DNA of 64,000 nt from CAYZJR01 sp964503045 (GCA_964503045.1 CAZCZI010000007.1:1-64000); one strand, 5' to 3'; shown: positions 26,570 through 34,951, numbered from the stretch's first letter. Numbers and translations are program-made. Notes: generated by a model from the letters alone, not told the origin.

Positions 26570-26944
26570 AACGCTTGACTGAGTTCGGACAAACTATGAT
26601 CTAGGGCAAAGATTGAGACAGGCGCCACTGACCGTTAGTGGTGCCTGTTCTCATCAGTAAGAAAAGGGCACCGCAATTTCGTCCCGTGCGGTCAGCTAGA
26701 GTTTCTTTGCGCGGCACTATAAGCGGTGCCTGAAGAAGCAAACACCAGAGCCCGAAATGGGTTGTGCGCCGAGTATTAATGGTTCATGAAGTTGCAGTTA
26801 CTGGTTTCGCGAAGCCGCTACTAATTAAGTTGGGAAAAGACGAAAGCCAGCTCTGCTTGCCGTGCTCTTCGGAGTGAAGGAGGCGGCCCGGCCGGACTGG
26901 CCTGCAAATTTAGTGGAGTTCTTAAGCGACAAGGAGGACTAGCC
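26570..26944. other. Non-coding stretch before yfdX
   Basis: No open frame looks like protein. It contains a strong hairpin at 26615-26652 and a smaller GGCAC/GTGCC hairpin at 26715-26732. The last part is the leader of the YfdX gene, with AAGGAGG eight bases before its ATG. An RNA with regulatory function is possible but unsupported beyond the hairpins. Confidence 0.45.
26615..26652. other. Strong RNA hairpin
   Basis: ACAGGCGCCACT (26618-26629) pairs with AGTGGTGCCTGT (26637-26648), one G-T wobble, seven-base loop. The stem extends outward with GAG/CTC past a one-base bulge. No T-run follows directly, so it may be a terminator of factor-assisted type or a stable RNA element after the small gene at 26336. 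Confidence 0.55.
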
Positions 26945-27898
26945 ATGCTTGAAAGACGATTTCCGGCAAAACTAACTAATGTTGCAACGGGGATCTTGAT
27001 TGCAACTTCGACTTCAATCTTGGCAGGATGCTACAGCCAGACTTTTGCTGCGCCTGCAAAACAAGCACATCAGAGATTTCAACTTAAAGCGACCAAGACA
27101 GATACAAAGAAAGAGATGACGCAAAAGACAACCGACAAACGCAAAGAGATAGTCCAAGAGGCTGTTTCCAGCCTGCGGGAAACGCAGGATGCGCTCAAAT
27201 TCCTTGATTCGGGAAAGAACAAGGAAGCACTTTCTGCGCTGGAAAGAGCAACGGGAAAGCTCGAGATTGTGCTCGCGCGTGACCCAAAGGTTGCATTGGT
27301 ACCTATTGATGTCAAAGCAGAAACGAACGACATTTACGGCTCCCTTGAAGCGGTCAAAACCGCCCGGGCGGAAGCTGAGAAGCTGCTCAAAGAAGGCAAC
27401 CTACAAGAGGCACGTCGAATTTTGCAAAACTTCGGCAGCGAAACAGTAATCAGCACTGCAAACCTTCCCGTTGCAACTTACCCGACAGCATTAAAGCAGG
27501 CAGCCAAGCTAATCGATGAAAACAAAACCGGTGAAGCAAAAGAAGTCTTGCAAGCCGCTCTCAATACGCTAGTAGTTACCGATGTAGTAGTTCCGCTGCC
27601 AGTTTTGCGTGCGGAGGTATCGCTGCAAAAGGCGGATGAACTTTCGAAGATGAAGAGTCGTTCAGCAGAGCAAAACAAACAACTTTCCAGTTTGTTAAGC
27701 ACTGCGGATCAAGATATCAAGCTTGCCGAAGCTTTGGGATATGGAAAGAAAGAAGACTTTGCCTCTTTTCATAAACAGATGGATGAAATTAGGCAGAAAA
27801 CCGCTAATGGTAAGTCGGGCAATAACATCTTTGATGGAATAAAGTCGTACATGGAGGCAATGACTAAAAATAGTCAGCACAAACCGCAGGCGAAGTAA
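26945..27898 (+). CDS. yfdX: YfdX family lipoprotein
   Basis: A 317-residue exported lipoprotein. The signal ends in lipobox I-L-A-G-C. The family signature follows: A-L-S-A-L-E-R-A-T-G-K-L, D-P-K-V-A-L-V-P-I-D-V, D-I-Y-G-S-L-E-A-V, A-R-R-I-L-Q-N-F-G-S-E, L-P-V-A-T-Y-P-T-A-L and V-V-P-L-P-V-L-R-A-E. YfdX is a stress-linked periplasmic protein; homologues occur in the transmissible locus of stress tolerance with small heat-shock proteins. The ATG follows AAGGAGG. Its neighbours here (BON remnant, groESL, sigma factor, Hsp20) fit the same theme. Confidence 0.88.
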   Translation: MLERRFPAKLTNVATGILIATSTSILAGCYSQTFAAPAKQAHQRFQLKATKTDTKKEMTQKTTDKRKEIVQEAVSSLRETQDALKFLDSGKNKEALSALERATGKLEIVLARDPKVALVPIDVKAETNDIYGSLEAVKTARAEAEKLLKEGNLQEARRILQNFGSETVISTANLPVATYPTALKQAAKLIDENKTGEAKEVLQAALNTLVVTDVVVPLPVLRAEVSLQKADELSKMKSRSAEQNKQLSSLLSTADQDIKLAEALGYGKKEDFASFHKQMDEIRQKTANGKSGNNIFDGIKSYMEAMTKNSQHKPQAK

Positions 27899-28061
27899 GT
27901 TAGTCGAGGTCGTCTTTGCGATCGCAACTTGAATCCTCACAAACTCTATGTTGGATAGCCAGTACTCGATGCCACCAGGCGCGGTGGACCACGCGAGGAC
28001 TACAGGGACACTGCATCAGGCGCGTACCATCAGATGGAAACGGCTCAGAGCTTCTCAACGA
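27899..28061. other. Gap after yfdX
   Basis: About 160 bases with no supported gene. It lies downstream of both yfdX and the BON remnant, which are convergent. No clear terminator was found. Confidence 0.4.
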
Positions 28062-28298
28062 TCAACGAGTTCTGTACGCTTTTACTCCGTAAACACTCCA
28101 GGCGGCATCAGCAGCTAGGCGCCGGTTGTCCCAGAATGCTTCTTTTCTAGTCAGCATTTTTCACTGATACCTGTATGTCATCTCTCTTAAGCGTCGGACA
28201 GCGCCGGATGGTATCGACCACGTCTTGCTCGATAGTCCCGTCAGTGCGGGGCTGACTCCGGGATTGCACGATTTTTTAAAGATTTTGAAAAGGCTCAT
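28062..28298 (-). pseudogene. Decayed BON-domain gene
   Basis: Three minus-strand frame segments together spell a BON domain. ATG 28298 starts M-S-L-F-K-I-F-K-K. A shift near the A-run at 28271-28277 leads to a second frame (T-D-G-T-I-E-Q-D-V-V-D-T-I-R-R, then D-D-I-Q-V-S-V-K-N-A-D) that stops at 28147. The first frame is then restored as F-W-D-N-R-R-L-A-A-D-A-A-W-S-V-Y-G-V-K and ends at 28062. Residues normally found between V-K-N and the F-W part are missing. BON proteins bind membranes and are typical companions of YfdX and Hsp20 in stress loci. Sequencing error could explain one shift but not the missing piece. Confidence 0.7.
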
Positions 28299-28389
28299 AT
28301 CCCGAGTATTCTGGCTCTCTAAAAAAGCATGCGTCTGGAAACGCAATAATGGTCGCTATTCACGGGTTTGAAAAATGGGTTCATCATGC

Positions 28390-28418
28390 TTGACGAAGTC
28401 AAAAAGTTTTTGTATAAA
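28390..28418 (+). promoter_or_regulatory. Near-consensus sigma-70 promoter with no downstream gene
   Basis: TTGACG (28390-28395) and TATAAA (28413-28418) are separated by exactly 17 bases. No plus-strand protein follows before the groEL gene, which lies on the other strand. A small RNA is the simplest product. Confidence 0.6.
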
Positions 28419-28424
28419 ATGAAT

Positions 28425-28600
28425 TGGAAGGTTCAAATTTCCTTCGTTTGAAAAGCCCAAATTCTTGCACTATGGAGGGTTTGCGCAGGATTGACGAATG
28501 TTGATTTTGAATAGTCCATAGCATGATAAACACCAACCTGTCAGGTTGGAATACAGCTGAAAGTGGCAGCCTCAGAAGTTCTGGGGCTGCCGAGCTGTCT
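28425..28600 (+). ncRNA. Candidate structured small RNA
   Basis: Downstream of the promoter at 28390 the sequence can fold into CCAACC/GGTTGG (28533-28549) and a longer stem. In the longer stem ACAGCT (28553-28558) pairs with AGCTGT (28593-28598), and inside it GGCAGCCTCAG (28565-28575) pairs with CTGGGGCTGCC (28581-28591). The 3' end is uncertain; a further 8-base stem lies at 28707-28733. No known RNA family is recognised. Confidence 0.4.
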
Positions 28601-28706
28601 GAATATTCTCGGTCTGTCGGACATGTTCTTCTTAGATTTGCTGGCAAAGGTTTCGATCAGCCAGACTTGAAATACGCATAGGCGCGATCTTTTGACTACG
28701 CCACAA

Positions 28707-28733
28707 GGCGCCTGACTTGATTGTCCAGGCGCC
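28707..28733 (-). terminator. Possible terminator hairpin of groES-groEL
   Basis: GGCGCCTG (28707-28714) pairs perfectly with CAGGCGCC (28726-28733), loop 11. It lies about 100 bases after the groEL stop. On the minus strand only a weak T-containing tail follows, so its efficiency is doubtful. It could equally end the plus-strand candidate RNA, where CTTCTTTG follows. Confidence 0.4.
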
Positions 28734-28832
28734 TGCTTCTTTGCCTCCTCGTGCAGAGTGGCACAGAAACAGGGCACCTATGCGATTTAGCATCCAAAGC
28801 CTGTTGCTGTGCCTCGTTTATATGGATGATGA

Positions 28833-30461
28833 TCAGTAATCCATATCAGCGCCTGCCGGCATCATGGGCCCCTTCTTTTTCTCTTCTGGAGCCTCTACCA
28901 CCAGTGCCTCAGTCGTGAGGAACATGGCGGCAATAGACGCGGCATTTTGCAAAGCACAACGCTCAACTTTTGCCGGATCGATAATGCCACATTCAGCCAT
29001 GTTTACGTATTCAAAGCGTGCGGCGTTGAAGCCAATGCCGGCTGGTTGTTCTTTTACCTTTTCTACTACGACCTCGCCAGATAGACCGGCGTTGTCTGCG
29101 ATCTGGCGGACTGGCGCCTCAAGCGCTTTCATAACGATATCAAATCCGGTGCGCTCATCGCCGTGGAGATTTTCTTTCTCTTTCTCCAGCCGTTTTGAAA
29201 CGCTAAGCAAGGTGGTGCCACCTCCAGGCACGAAGCCTTCCTCAACGGCCGCACGCGTGGCATTAAGAGCATCCTCAATCCGTAGCTTGCTATCTTTTAG
29301 CTCTGTTTCAGTGGCAGCGCCTACTTTGATAACGGCAACTCCGCCGGAAAGCTTGGCTAGCCGCTCTTGCAACTTTTCTTTATCGTAATCAGAATCAGAA
29401 ATCGCGATCTGGCTCTTGATCAAACTGACGCGTTTTTCAACATCAGCTTTACTTTCGTTGCCCGCCACAATGGTTGTCGTATCTTTGTCGATTCTGACAC
29501 GGCGCGCCTTGCCGAGCATGCTTATATCGATACTCTCAAGCTTCATACCGGCCTCGTCAGTGATTACTTGTCCACCAGTAAGTATCGCTATGTCTTTGAG
29601 CATTTCCTTACGCCGGTCGCCAAAACCAGGAGACTTCACCGCGCAACAAGCGAGCACTTTTCTAAGGTTGTTTACAACCAAAGTGGCAAGCGCTTCTCCT
29701 TCTACATCTTCTGCGATTAGAAGAAGCGATTTTCCGGCTCTCGCTACTTTCTCAAGAACCGGTACCAGATCGCTTATTAAATTTACTTTTTTGTCGACAC
29801 ATAGCACAAAGGGTTCATCCAGTACACACTCCATCTTTTCGGAATCGGTGATGAAGTAAGCAGATATGTAGCCCTTGTCGAACTGCATACCTTCCACAAC
29901 TTCAAGTTCGGTGGACATTGACTTCGATTCCTCGACCGTAATAACACCGTCCTTACCGACCTTTTCCATCGCTTCTGCAATGATCTTGCCTATCGTCTCG
30001 TCGTTACCAGCTGAGATGGAAGCAACTTGTGTAATTGAAGTTTTTGTCTCTACAGGCTTGGCAATTTTTTTAATTTCATCGACAGAACAATCAACTGCTT
30101 TCTGGATACCGCGCCGCAGTACCATTGGATTGGCACCGGCCGCAACGTTTTTCAAGCCTTCTTTAATCATCGCTTGTGCCAGTACCGCCGCCGTCGTTGT
30201 GCCGTCACCTGCTTGATCGTTGGTCTTGGTGCACACCTCGCGGATCAATTGCGCTCCTGCATTCTCCAAGTGATCTTCAAGTTCTATTTCTTTAGCAATG
30301 GTTACGCCATCATTGATAATCTGAGGCGATCCGAATTTTTTTTCCAAAACCACATTACGTCCGGCTGGACCGAGGGTGATTTTAACTGTGTTTGCTACGT
30401 GGTCCACTCCGCGCTCAAGAGAACGGCGAGCAACCTCATCATATACAACGCGTTTTGCCAT
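28833..30461 (-). CDS. groEL: Chaperonin GroEL
   Basis: A 542-residue chaperonin subunit that folds proteins in an ATP-driven double ring with GroES. All family features are present: T-L-G-P-A-G-R-N-V near the start, N-D-G-V-T-I-A-K-E-I, G-D-G-T-T-T-A-A-V-L with the catalytic Asp, and V-E-E-G-F-V-P-G-G-G-T. The C-terminus ends K-K-K-G-P-M-M-P-A-G-A-D-M-D-Y instead of the usual Gly-Gly-Met repeats. It lies 40 bases after groES on the same strand. Its setting among stress genes suggests it may be an accessory copy rather than the housekeeping one. Confidence 0.96.
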   Translation of the reverse strand: MAKRVVYDEVARRSLERGVDHVANTVKITLGPAGRNVVLEKKFGSPQIINDGVTIAKEIELEDHLENAGAQLIREVCTKTNDQAGDGTTTAAVLAQAMIKEGLKNVAAGANPMVLRRGIQKAVDCSVDEIKKIAKPVETKTSITQVASISAGNDETIGKIIAEAMEKVGKDGVITVEESKSMSTELEVVEGMQFDKGYISAYFITDSEKMECVLDEPFVLCVDKKVNLISDLVPVLEKVARAGKSLLLIAEDVEGEALATLVVNNLRKVLACCAVKSPGFGDRRKEMLKDIAILTGGQVITDEAGMKLESIDISMLGKARRVRIDKDTTTIVAGNESKADVEKRVSLIKSQIAISDSDYDKEKLQERLAKLSGGVAVIKVGAATETELKDSKLRIEDALNATRAAVEEGFVPGGGTTLLSVSKRLEKEKENLHGDERTGFDIVMKALEAPVRQIADNAGLSGEVVVEKVKEQPAGIGFNAARFEYVNMAECGIIDPAKVERCALQNAASIAAMFLTTEALVVEAPEEKKKGPMMPAGADMDY

Positions 30462-30501
30462 CAGTGGCTCCTCCCATTTAATAAGCCGAAACTTAATTTC
30501 C

Positions 30502-30816
30502 CTAGTTGATAACAGCTAAGATGTCCTTCTCGCCTAAGATCGTGTATTCGACACCGTCAATTTTGACTTCGGTACCGGAGTATTTGGCGAACAGCACTTT
30601 ATCGCCTTGTTTCAATTCCATCGGTTGCTTTTTGCCGTCCTCGCCCGTCTTACCAGGTCCGACGGCAATAACCTCGCCTTGCTGCGGCTTCTCTTTTGCC
30701 GTATCGGGAATGACTATTCCGCCTGCTGTTTTTTCTTCAGCTTCCAGCTTTTTTATCACTACACGATCGGCTAACGGCTTCAAATTCAGTTTAGTTGATG
30801 TACTGGTAACCACCAT
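30502..30816 (-). CDS. groES: Co-chaperonin GroES
   Basis: A 104-residue co-chaperonin that caps GroEL. Motifs are L-K-P-L-A-D-R-V-V-I, the mobile loop K-T-A-G-G-I-V-I-P-D-T-A, G-E-V-I-A-V-G-P-G and the C-terminal Y-T-I-L-G-E-K-D-I-L-A-V. The start follows AAGGAGG by six bases. No CIRCE operator (TTAGCACTC inverted repeat) is seen in the 230 bases upstream, so HrcA control is unlikely. A weak promoter (TTCACT, 17 bases, TAAAAT on the minus strand) may be used. Confidence 0.96.
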   Translation of the reverse strand: MVVTSTSTKLNLKPLADRVVIKKLEAEEKTAGGIVIPDTAKEKPQQGEVIAVGPGKTGEDGKKQPMELKQGDKVLFAKYSGTEVKIDGVEYTILGEKDILAVIN

Positions 30817-30964
30817 TCAGTCCTCCTTTTTGACGTTTGACGGTTAAGGAAAAATGCAATGTGCTTGCCACGATATGAATTTTATTGAGTCCGCTTTTGG
30901 CAGTGAAATTTTTAGACGATTTCTTAAAGATTTGGTTTAGTAATTCGGTAGCTTTTAAAGGTAG

Positions 30965-30991
30965 AAAGAGGCAGGCCTAGCCTGCCTCTTT
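30965..30991 (-). terminator. Terminator after the sigma factor gene
   Basis: A perfect 12-base stem, AAAGAGGCAGGC (30965-30976) with its complement (30980-30991), has a three-base loop. It lies 62 bases after the sigma factor stop and separates it from groES. A T-rich tail follows on the minus strand, and the plus strand also has TTT, so it may work both ways. Confidence 0.75.
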
Positions 30992-31052
30992 TAGGGCGCT
31001 GTGGGCAAAGGGCAGACATTGCACCGCCCTTTGTTTTCTATTGGTTATCTTC

Positions 31053-31982
31053 TCAGCTAACGAGATAGTCATTGAGCTCAAGTTGCTCGCCGAGTCGCCG
31101 CATCTTACGCAAAGCCCGTGATAACAGGTGTTTCACCCGCTCAACCGGGATTCCCAATATTCTTGCGATTTCATCGATTGACATGCAGGTGTTGCGAGTT
31201 TCCAAGCCAAAGCGAAGTTTGATCACTTCTCGTTCTCTGATGTTGAGCCGGTTCAACAGCCGGTTTACATCTTGACTGAGAAGAAGCTCTGATACTTCCT
31301 GATCAACGCTTTTGCCACTATCAGCAACACCATCTGCTATGGTGCCATCCATTTCATCGCCGAACGGAGCGTCTAATGAAACGCATTGCTTGTGAGCGTC
31401 AAGAACATACTCAACGCGTTCAACCGGAAGGTTGCAAGAGCGACTCAACTCTTCGACAGTTGGCGAACGGCCATGGCTGGCATGAAGATTGTTCATTGCT
31501 TTTTGCAATTTGCGCCACTCTTGATCGACATGGCCGGGCAGTCTTATTAAGCGCACCTTATCACCGATTGCTCTTACGACGCTTTGTCGAATCCACCAAG
31601 TTGCGTAGGTTGAAAAACGGCAACCTTTATCCGGGTCGAATTTCTGCGCAGCGCGCATAAGGCCCAGATTGCCTTCCTGGATCAAATCCTCCAGGCTCAA
31701 GCCGTAATTCTTGTATTGTTTAGCAATACTCACGACCAGTCGCAAGTTGCGGCGAACCAGCTCCAGAATAGCGTCAGTATGTCCATCTTTAGCTGCTCGG
31801 GCTAGTTTTAGTTCTTCTTCTTTGGAGAGAAGTTTTTGTCTTTTTAAAAGACGCAAGTATGCATCGACGATGTCGTCGTTCCCTATTTTCTCTGGCAGTT
31901 TAGCCTGGGCAAGGCTTGGTACTTCTTCTTCGTAGCTGAGGCCTACTCCGCCTCCCAAATCCATATCATCGACGTAGCGCAT
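31053..31982 (-). CDS. Group 2 sigma-70 factor (RpoD-like)
   Basis: A 309-residue sigma factor that directs RNA polymerase to promoters. ATG 31982 is preceded by GGAGG with an eight-base gap. An in-frame GTG at 31991 overlaps that site. Region 1.2 (D-I-V-D-A-Y-L-R-L-L), region 2 (N-L-R-L-V-V-S-I-A-K-Q-Y, D-L-I-Q-E-G-N-L-G-L-M, F-S-T-Y-A-T-W-W-I-R-Q), region 3 and region 4 (R-E-R-E-V-I-K-L-R-F-G-L, I-A-R-I-L-G-I-P-V-E-R-V) are all present. The large region 1.1 of primary sigma factors is absent, so this is an alternative RpoD-like factor. Its place beside groESL and Hsp20 suggests a stress regulon. Confidence 0.92.
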   Translation of the reverse strand: MRYVDDMDLGGGVGLSYEEEVPSLAQAKLPEKIGNDDIVDAYLRLLKRQKLLSKEEELKLARAAKDGHTDAILELVRRNLRLVVSIAKQYKNYGLSLEDLIQEGNLGLMRAAQKFDPDKGCRFSTYATWWIRQSVVRAIGDKVRLIRLPGHVDQEWRKLQKAMNNLHASHGRSPTVEELSRSCNLPVERVEYVLDAHKQCVSLDAPFGDEMDGTIADGVADSGKSVDQEVSELLLSQDVNRLLNRLNIREREVIKLRFGLETRNTCMSIDEIARILGIPVERVKHLLSRALRKMRRLGEQLELNDYLVS

Positions 31983-32199
31983 GACAGTCACCTCCTATCT
32001 GACAATCAATCTACGTTAATGAGAACCGACTCTGTCCCACAAAGCCGTCCCTTTGTATTTGGTTTATTTTCACCCAATCTTTCCTGTCCACGAAGCCGGA
32101 AGGAAAGCTTTTTCAAATTATTTTCTATCAAAAAAGCGACGATTTTGCTATCGCCTCAACGAAACTTTAATCTTCAAGACTGACAGTAGCATTGGGTCT

Positions 32200-32550
32200 T
32201 CACTGATTGACGACAGTCTTGAGTCGGTAGGTCGTGCCATCCCAGTCGGGGACCAAAACACTATATGCATTTGGTGCCGTTTGATGGAAAGGCACCGAAC
32301 CAGATATGGGTATGGTTGCCTGCGCAATTTTCACTGATTCGATGGAAGGTGCCGAGTAAGCCGCCGGTTTTACCGGTTGACAGACTGTCTCCACCCGTCC
32401 AAAGGAGGATAGAACGTGTGGGCTGCCGACCTTCGGCGGCTTGTTCGTGCACATTGCAATGACTGCCCCAAGAACTATTCCGCACAAGACAACGGAAGCC
32501 ATGGCTCCGACTTTGAATTCGGACCATTTGCGAGATAACTTGGCAATCAT
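32200..32550 (-). CDS. Small single-span membrane protein
   Basis: A 116-residue protein with one membrane segment near the N-terminus (A-M-A-S-V-V-L-C-G-I-V-L-G-A-V-I-A-M) and an extracytoplasmic tail. AAGGAG lies five bases before the ATG. The gene begins 14 bases after the small heat-shock gene on the same strand, so they are very likely cotranscribed. I recognise no family. It may anchor or assist the exported Hsp20-type protein, which is an inference from position. Confidence 0.65.
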   Translation of the reverse strand: MIAKLSRKWSEFKVGAMASVVLCGIVLGAVIAMCTNKPPKVGSPHVLSSFGRVETVCQPVKPAAYSAPSIESVKIAQATIPISGSVPFHQTAPNAYSVLVPDWDGTTYRLKTVVNQ

Positions 32551-32564
32551 TGTTACTCCTTGGT

Positions 32565-33230
32565 TTATTCTTTGCGGATAGCGAGCTTTCTTCCTTCCGG
32601 TTGTTGACCGGGAAGCTTCGGCACCACTACTGTTAGCACGCCGTTCTTTAGAGTCGCTACTGCTTTCTCGCTGTCTACTTGATAGGGCAATTTGAAAGTG
32701 CGTTCAAAAGTGGCGCAGCGCGTTTCAGCAGTTTGTTTTGTCTGACTGTTACCTTCCGCTGCTTCTTCCTTTTGTCCTTTGATTGTGACCGCATCTCCTC
32801 TAACTGAAACGTTGAGGTGACTCTCATCAACACCTGGCACTTCAGCAGTGATCTTCAACTCATTCTCGTTATCGGTTGCTTTCATCCGTGGAAGATAGCT
32901 TCCCCAGTGAGTGTCGGACCACGGTGCACTCTCCGCCAGCCGGTCGATATGCTTGTCGAATGCGTCAATACTGCCCAGCATACGCCAGCCGAGTGGCTCG
33001 AAGGACCAGGGAAAACTAGAGCGATTCGATGGCTCAAGGAGACTATCTACCTGTGTCTTGAGTTCGAAAACTTTGCGCTCAAGATCGCTAATTGGAGCTG
33101 TATTGACTTGAAGTTTTTTCCCCTGGTAATTGTTCGCGTCTTTAGCTTCAGCAAGGGGCGGCAGAATAGTGGAAGCAAGAAGAAGTGTTGCTGCCACTGC
33201 CGAACCCAAAACTATGCTCTTACTACTCAT
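32565..33230 (-). CDS. Small heat-shock protein (Hsp20) with N-terminal export signal
   Basis: A 221-residue protein from ATG 33230, with GGAGG seven bases upstream. Residues 1-29 form a classic Sec signal (S-I-V-L-G-S-A-V-A-A-T-L-L-L-A-S, ending A-E-A). A coiled-coil-like region with K-V-F-E-L-K-T-Q-V-D-S-L-L follows. The C-terminal alpha-crystallin domain (residues ~115-215) has E-L-K-I-T-A-E-V-P-G-V, L-N-V-S-V-R-G-D-A-V-T-I-K-G and the closing L-K-N-G-V-L-T-V-V-V-P-K. Small heat-shock proteins bind unfolded proteins and are normally cytoplasmic, so periplasmic placement is unusual. Confidence 0.88.
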   Translation of the reverse strand: MSSKSIVLGSAVAATLLLASTILPPLAEAKDANNYQGKKLQVNTAPISDLERKVFELKTQVDSLLEPSNRSSFPWSFEPLGWRMLGSIDAFDKHIDRLAESAPWSDTHWGSYLPRMKATDNENELKITAEVPGVDESHLNVSVRGDAVTIKGQKEEAAEGNSQTKQTAETRCATFERTFKLPYQVDSEKAVATLKNGVLTVVVPKLPGQQPEGRKLAIRKE

Positions 33231-33415
33231 AACAATCCTCCAAAAACTGAATGTTGTTCCAACTGAAATGTGCAAAGAAAACGAGGCGAAGTCGAAGTCC
33301 GCAATCTTTCCTTAATACTGCTGACGGTCTTGCGCACTGATTAATGAATGATTGAAATTTGCCGTTTTGCATTCTGCTTCCATTACCAGTAGAAGAAGAC
33401 AAACGGAGACAAGCC

Positions 33416-34951
33416 ATGAATGCAAATATAAAGGACTGGCGCCCGGACATTTTATCTTCACTTGTTGTATTTCTTGTCGCTTTGCCGCTGTGTATGGGTG
33501 TTGCCATCGCGTCTGGTATGCCGCCGGCTGCAGGGCTCATAACCGGAATAGTTGGCGGACTGATAGTAGGCGCAGTTTCAAGGTCGCCCTTCCAGGTGAG
33601 CGGTCCAACAGTCAGTCTGGCTCTAATAATTTGGGAGTCAGTGAACCGCTTCGGTCCGGCCGCTCTGGGAGTAATTGTTCTTCTTTCCGGCTTCCTGCAA
33701 ATCGGCTTTGGTCTCTTGCGTTGGGGGAGGATTTTCCGCGCGGTCTCTCCGGCTGTTGTTCAGGGAATGCTTTCTGGAATAGGTCTGTTAATTCTAGTCA
33801 GTCAGTTTCACGTCATGCTTGACGATAAGCCCAAAGGCAATGGACTAGAGAATCTTGTGGCCATCCCTGAGTTGCTTTGGCGAGTTGTCACTAACAATGA
33901 CGGCTCCCACGAAGCGGCTGCGCTCATCGGACTTCTTACTATTTCAATCATTGTTTTCTGGGAACGTTTGCCTATCGAAAAGCTTCGCGGAGCTATTCCC
34001 CCTACACTATTGGCGGTCATCGTCTCGACAGCGGCTGCTGCTTTCACTCATCTGGAAATCAATCGCGTCCAGCTTCCAGAGAATTTATTTTCGGCGCTGG
34101 CATGGCCTGATTTTACGCCAGTTTCGGTCATGGGCTGGCTCTTGCTGCAACAGGCACTGGTTATTGCTCTTGTGGGTAGTGCTGAAACGTTGCTCACGGC
34201 CAATGCTATAGATAGGATGCTGCCCGCTCACAAGAGTAACTATGATCGCGAACTGATTGCTCAAGGTGTTGGCAATACTATATGTGGTGCGCTAGGTGCG
34301 CTTCCTGTGGCAGGAGTTATAGTGCGGAGTTCTGTCAATATCAAAGCTGGTGCAAAAACAAAGGCGTCGACTTTCCTGCACAGCGTTTGGCTACTATTAT
34401 TTACTCTTATATTTCCATTTATTCTTCGTCTTATACCTTCAGCCGCTCTTGCTGCTCTTCTCGTGTATACGGGTTACAGGCTCATCGATGTTCGAGCGGC
34501 CAAGCTTATTGCAGAACACGGCAAATCAGAATTGCTGATTTTTCTTATCACCTCATTGACCATTCTTGTGCGCGATCTATTTACAGGCGTCCTGGTAGGC
34601 ATGACGCTCAGCGCCATAAAACTGCTGTACGTCTTCTGCAAATTGGACATCCAAAAGGCAATGGTCGATGGCAGAATAACGCTGAAGCTTGTTGGGGCAG
34701 CTACCTTCTTCAGTCTGCCTAAGCTTGCCGATGTACTTGAGGAGTTGCCGACTGACGCCGAACTCCACGTTGACTTCTCTCGGGTCACTTACATTGATCA
34801 CGCGTCTCTCGATCTGCTCATGAAGTGGGAAGAACAATATAAAAGTCAGGGAGGAACTCTCACCATCGACTGGGGATTGGTTCAAGCTCGATTCAACAGT
34901 TCAACTCATGCTACAACGGATGAACGAATTTCAGCTAATGCTGGGCATTGA
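33416..34951 (+). CDS. SulP family anion transporter with STAS domain
   Basis: A 511-residue membrane transporter from ATG 33416, with GGAG eight bases upstream. It has 10-12 membrane segments: W-R-P-D-I-L-S-S-L-V-V-F near the start, the SulP signature region P-P-A-A-G-L-I-T-G-I-V-G-G and S-G-P-T-V-S-L-A-L. A cytoplasmic STAS domain at the C-terminus (D-A-E-L-H-V-D-F-S-R-V-T-Y-I-D-H) completes it. Family members carry sulfate, bicarbonate or other anions, often with sodium or protons. The substrate cannot be fixed from sequence. It is divergent from the Hsp20 operon. Confidence 0.9.
   Translation: MNANIKDWRPDILSSLVVFLVALPLCMGVAIASGMPPAAGLITGIVGGLIVGAVSRSPFQVSGPTVSLALIIWESVNRFGPAALGVIVLLSGFLQIGFGLLRWGRIFRAVSPAVVQGMLSGIGLLILVSQFHVMLDDKPKGNGLENLVAIPELLWRVVTNNDGSHEAAALIGLLTISIIVFWERLPIEKLRGAIPPTLLAVIVSTAAAAFTHLEINRVQLPENLFSALAWPDFTPVSVMGWLLLQQALVIALVGSAETLLTANAIDRMLPAHKSNYDRELIAQGVGNTICGALGALPVAGVIVRSSVNIKAGAKTKASTFLHSVWLLLFTLIFPFILRLIPSAALAALLVYTGYRLIDVRAAKLIAEHGKSELLIFLITSLTILVRDLFTGVLVGMTLSAIKLLYVFCKLDIQKAMVDGRITLKLVGAATFFSLPKLADVLEELPTDAELHVDFSRVTYIDHASLDLLMKWEEQYKSQGGTLTIDWGLVQARFNSSTHATTDERISANAGH

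Noticed and set aside
32129..32160. Possible terminator after the Hsp20 operon
   Set aside because: Only four stable base pairs precede the T-run, too weak to list.
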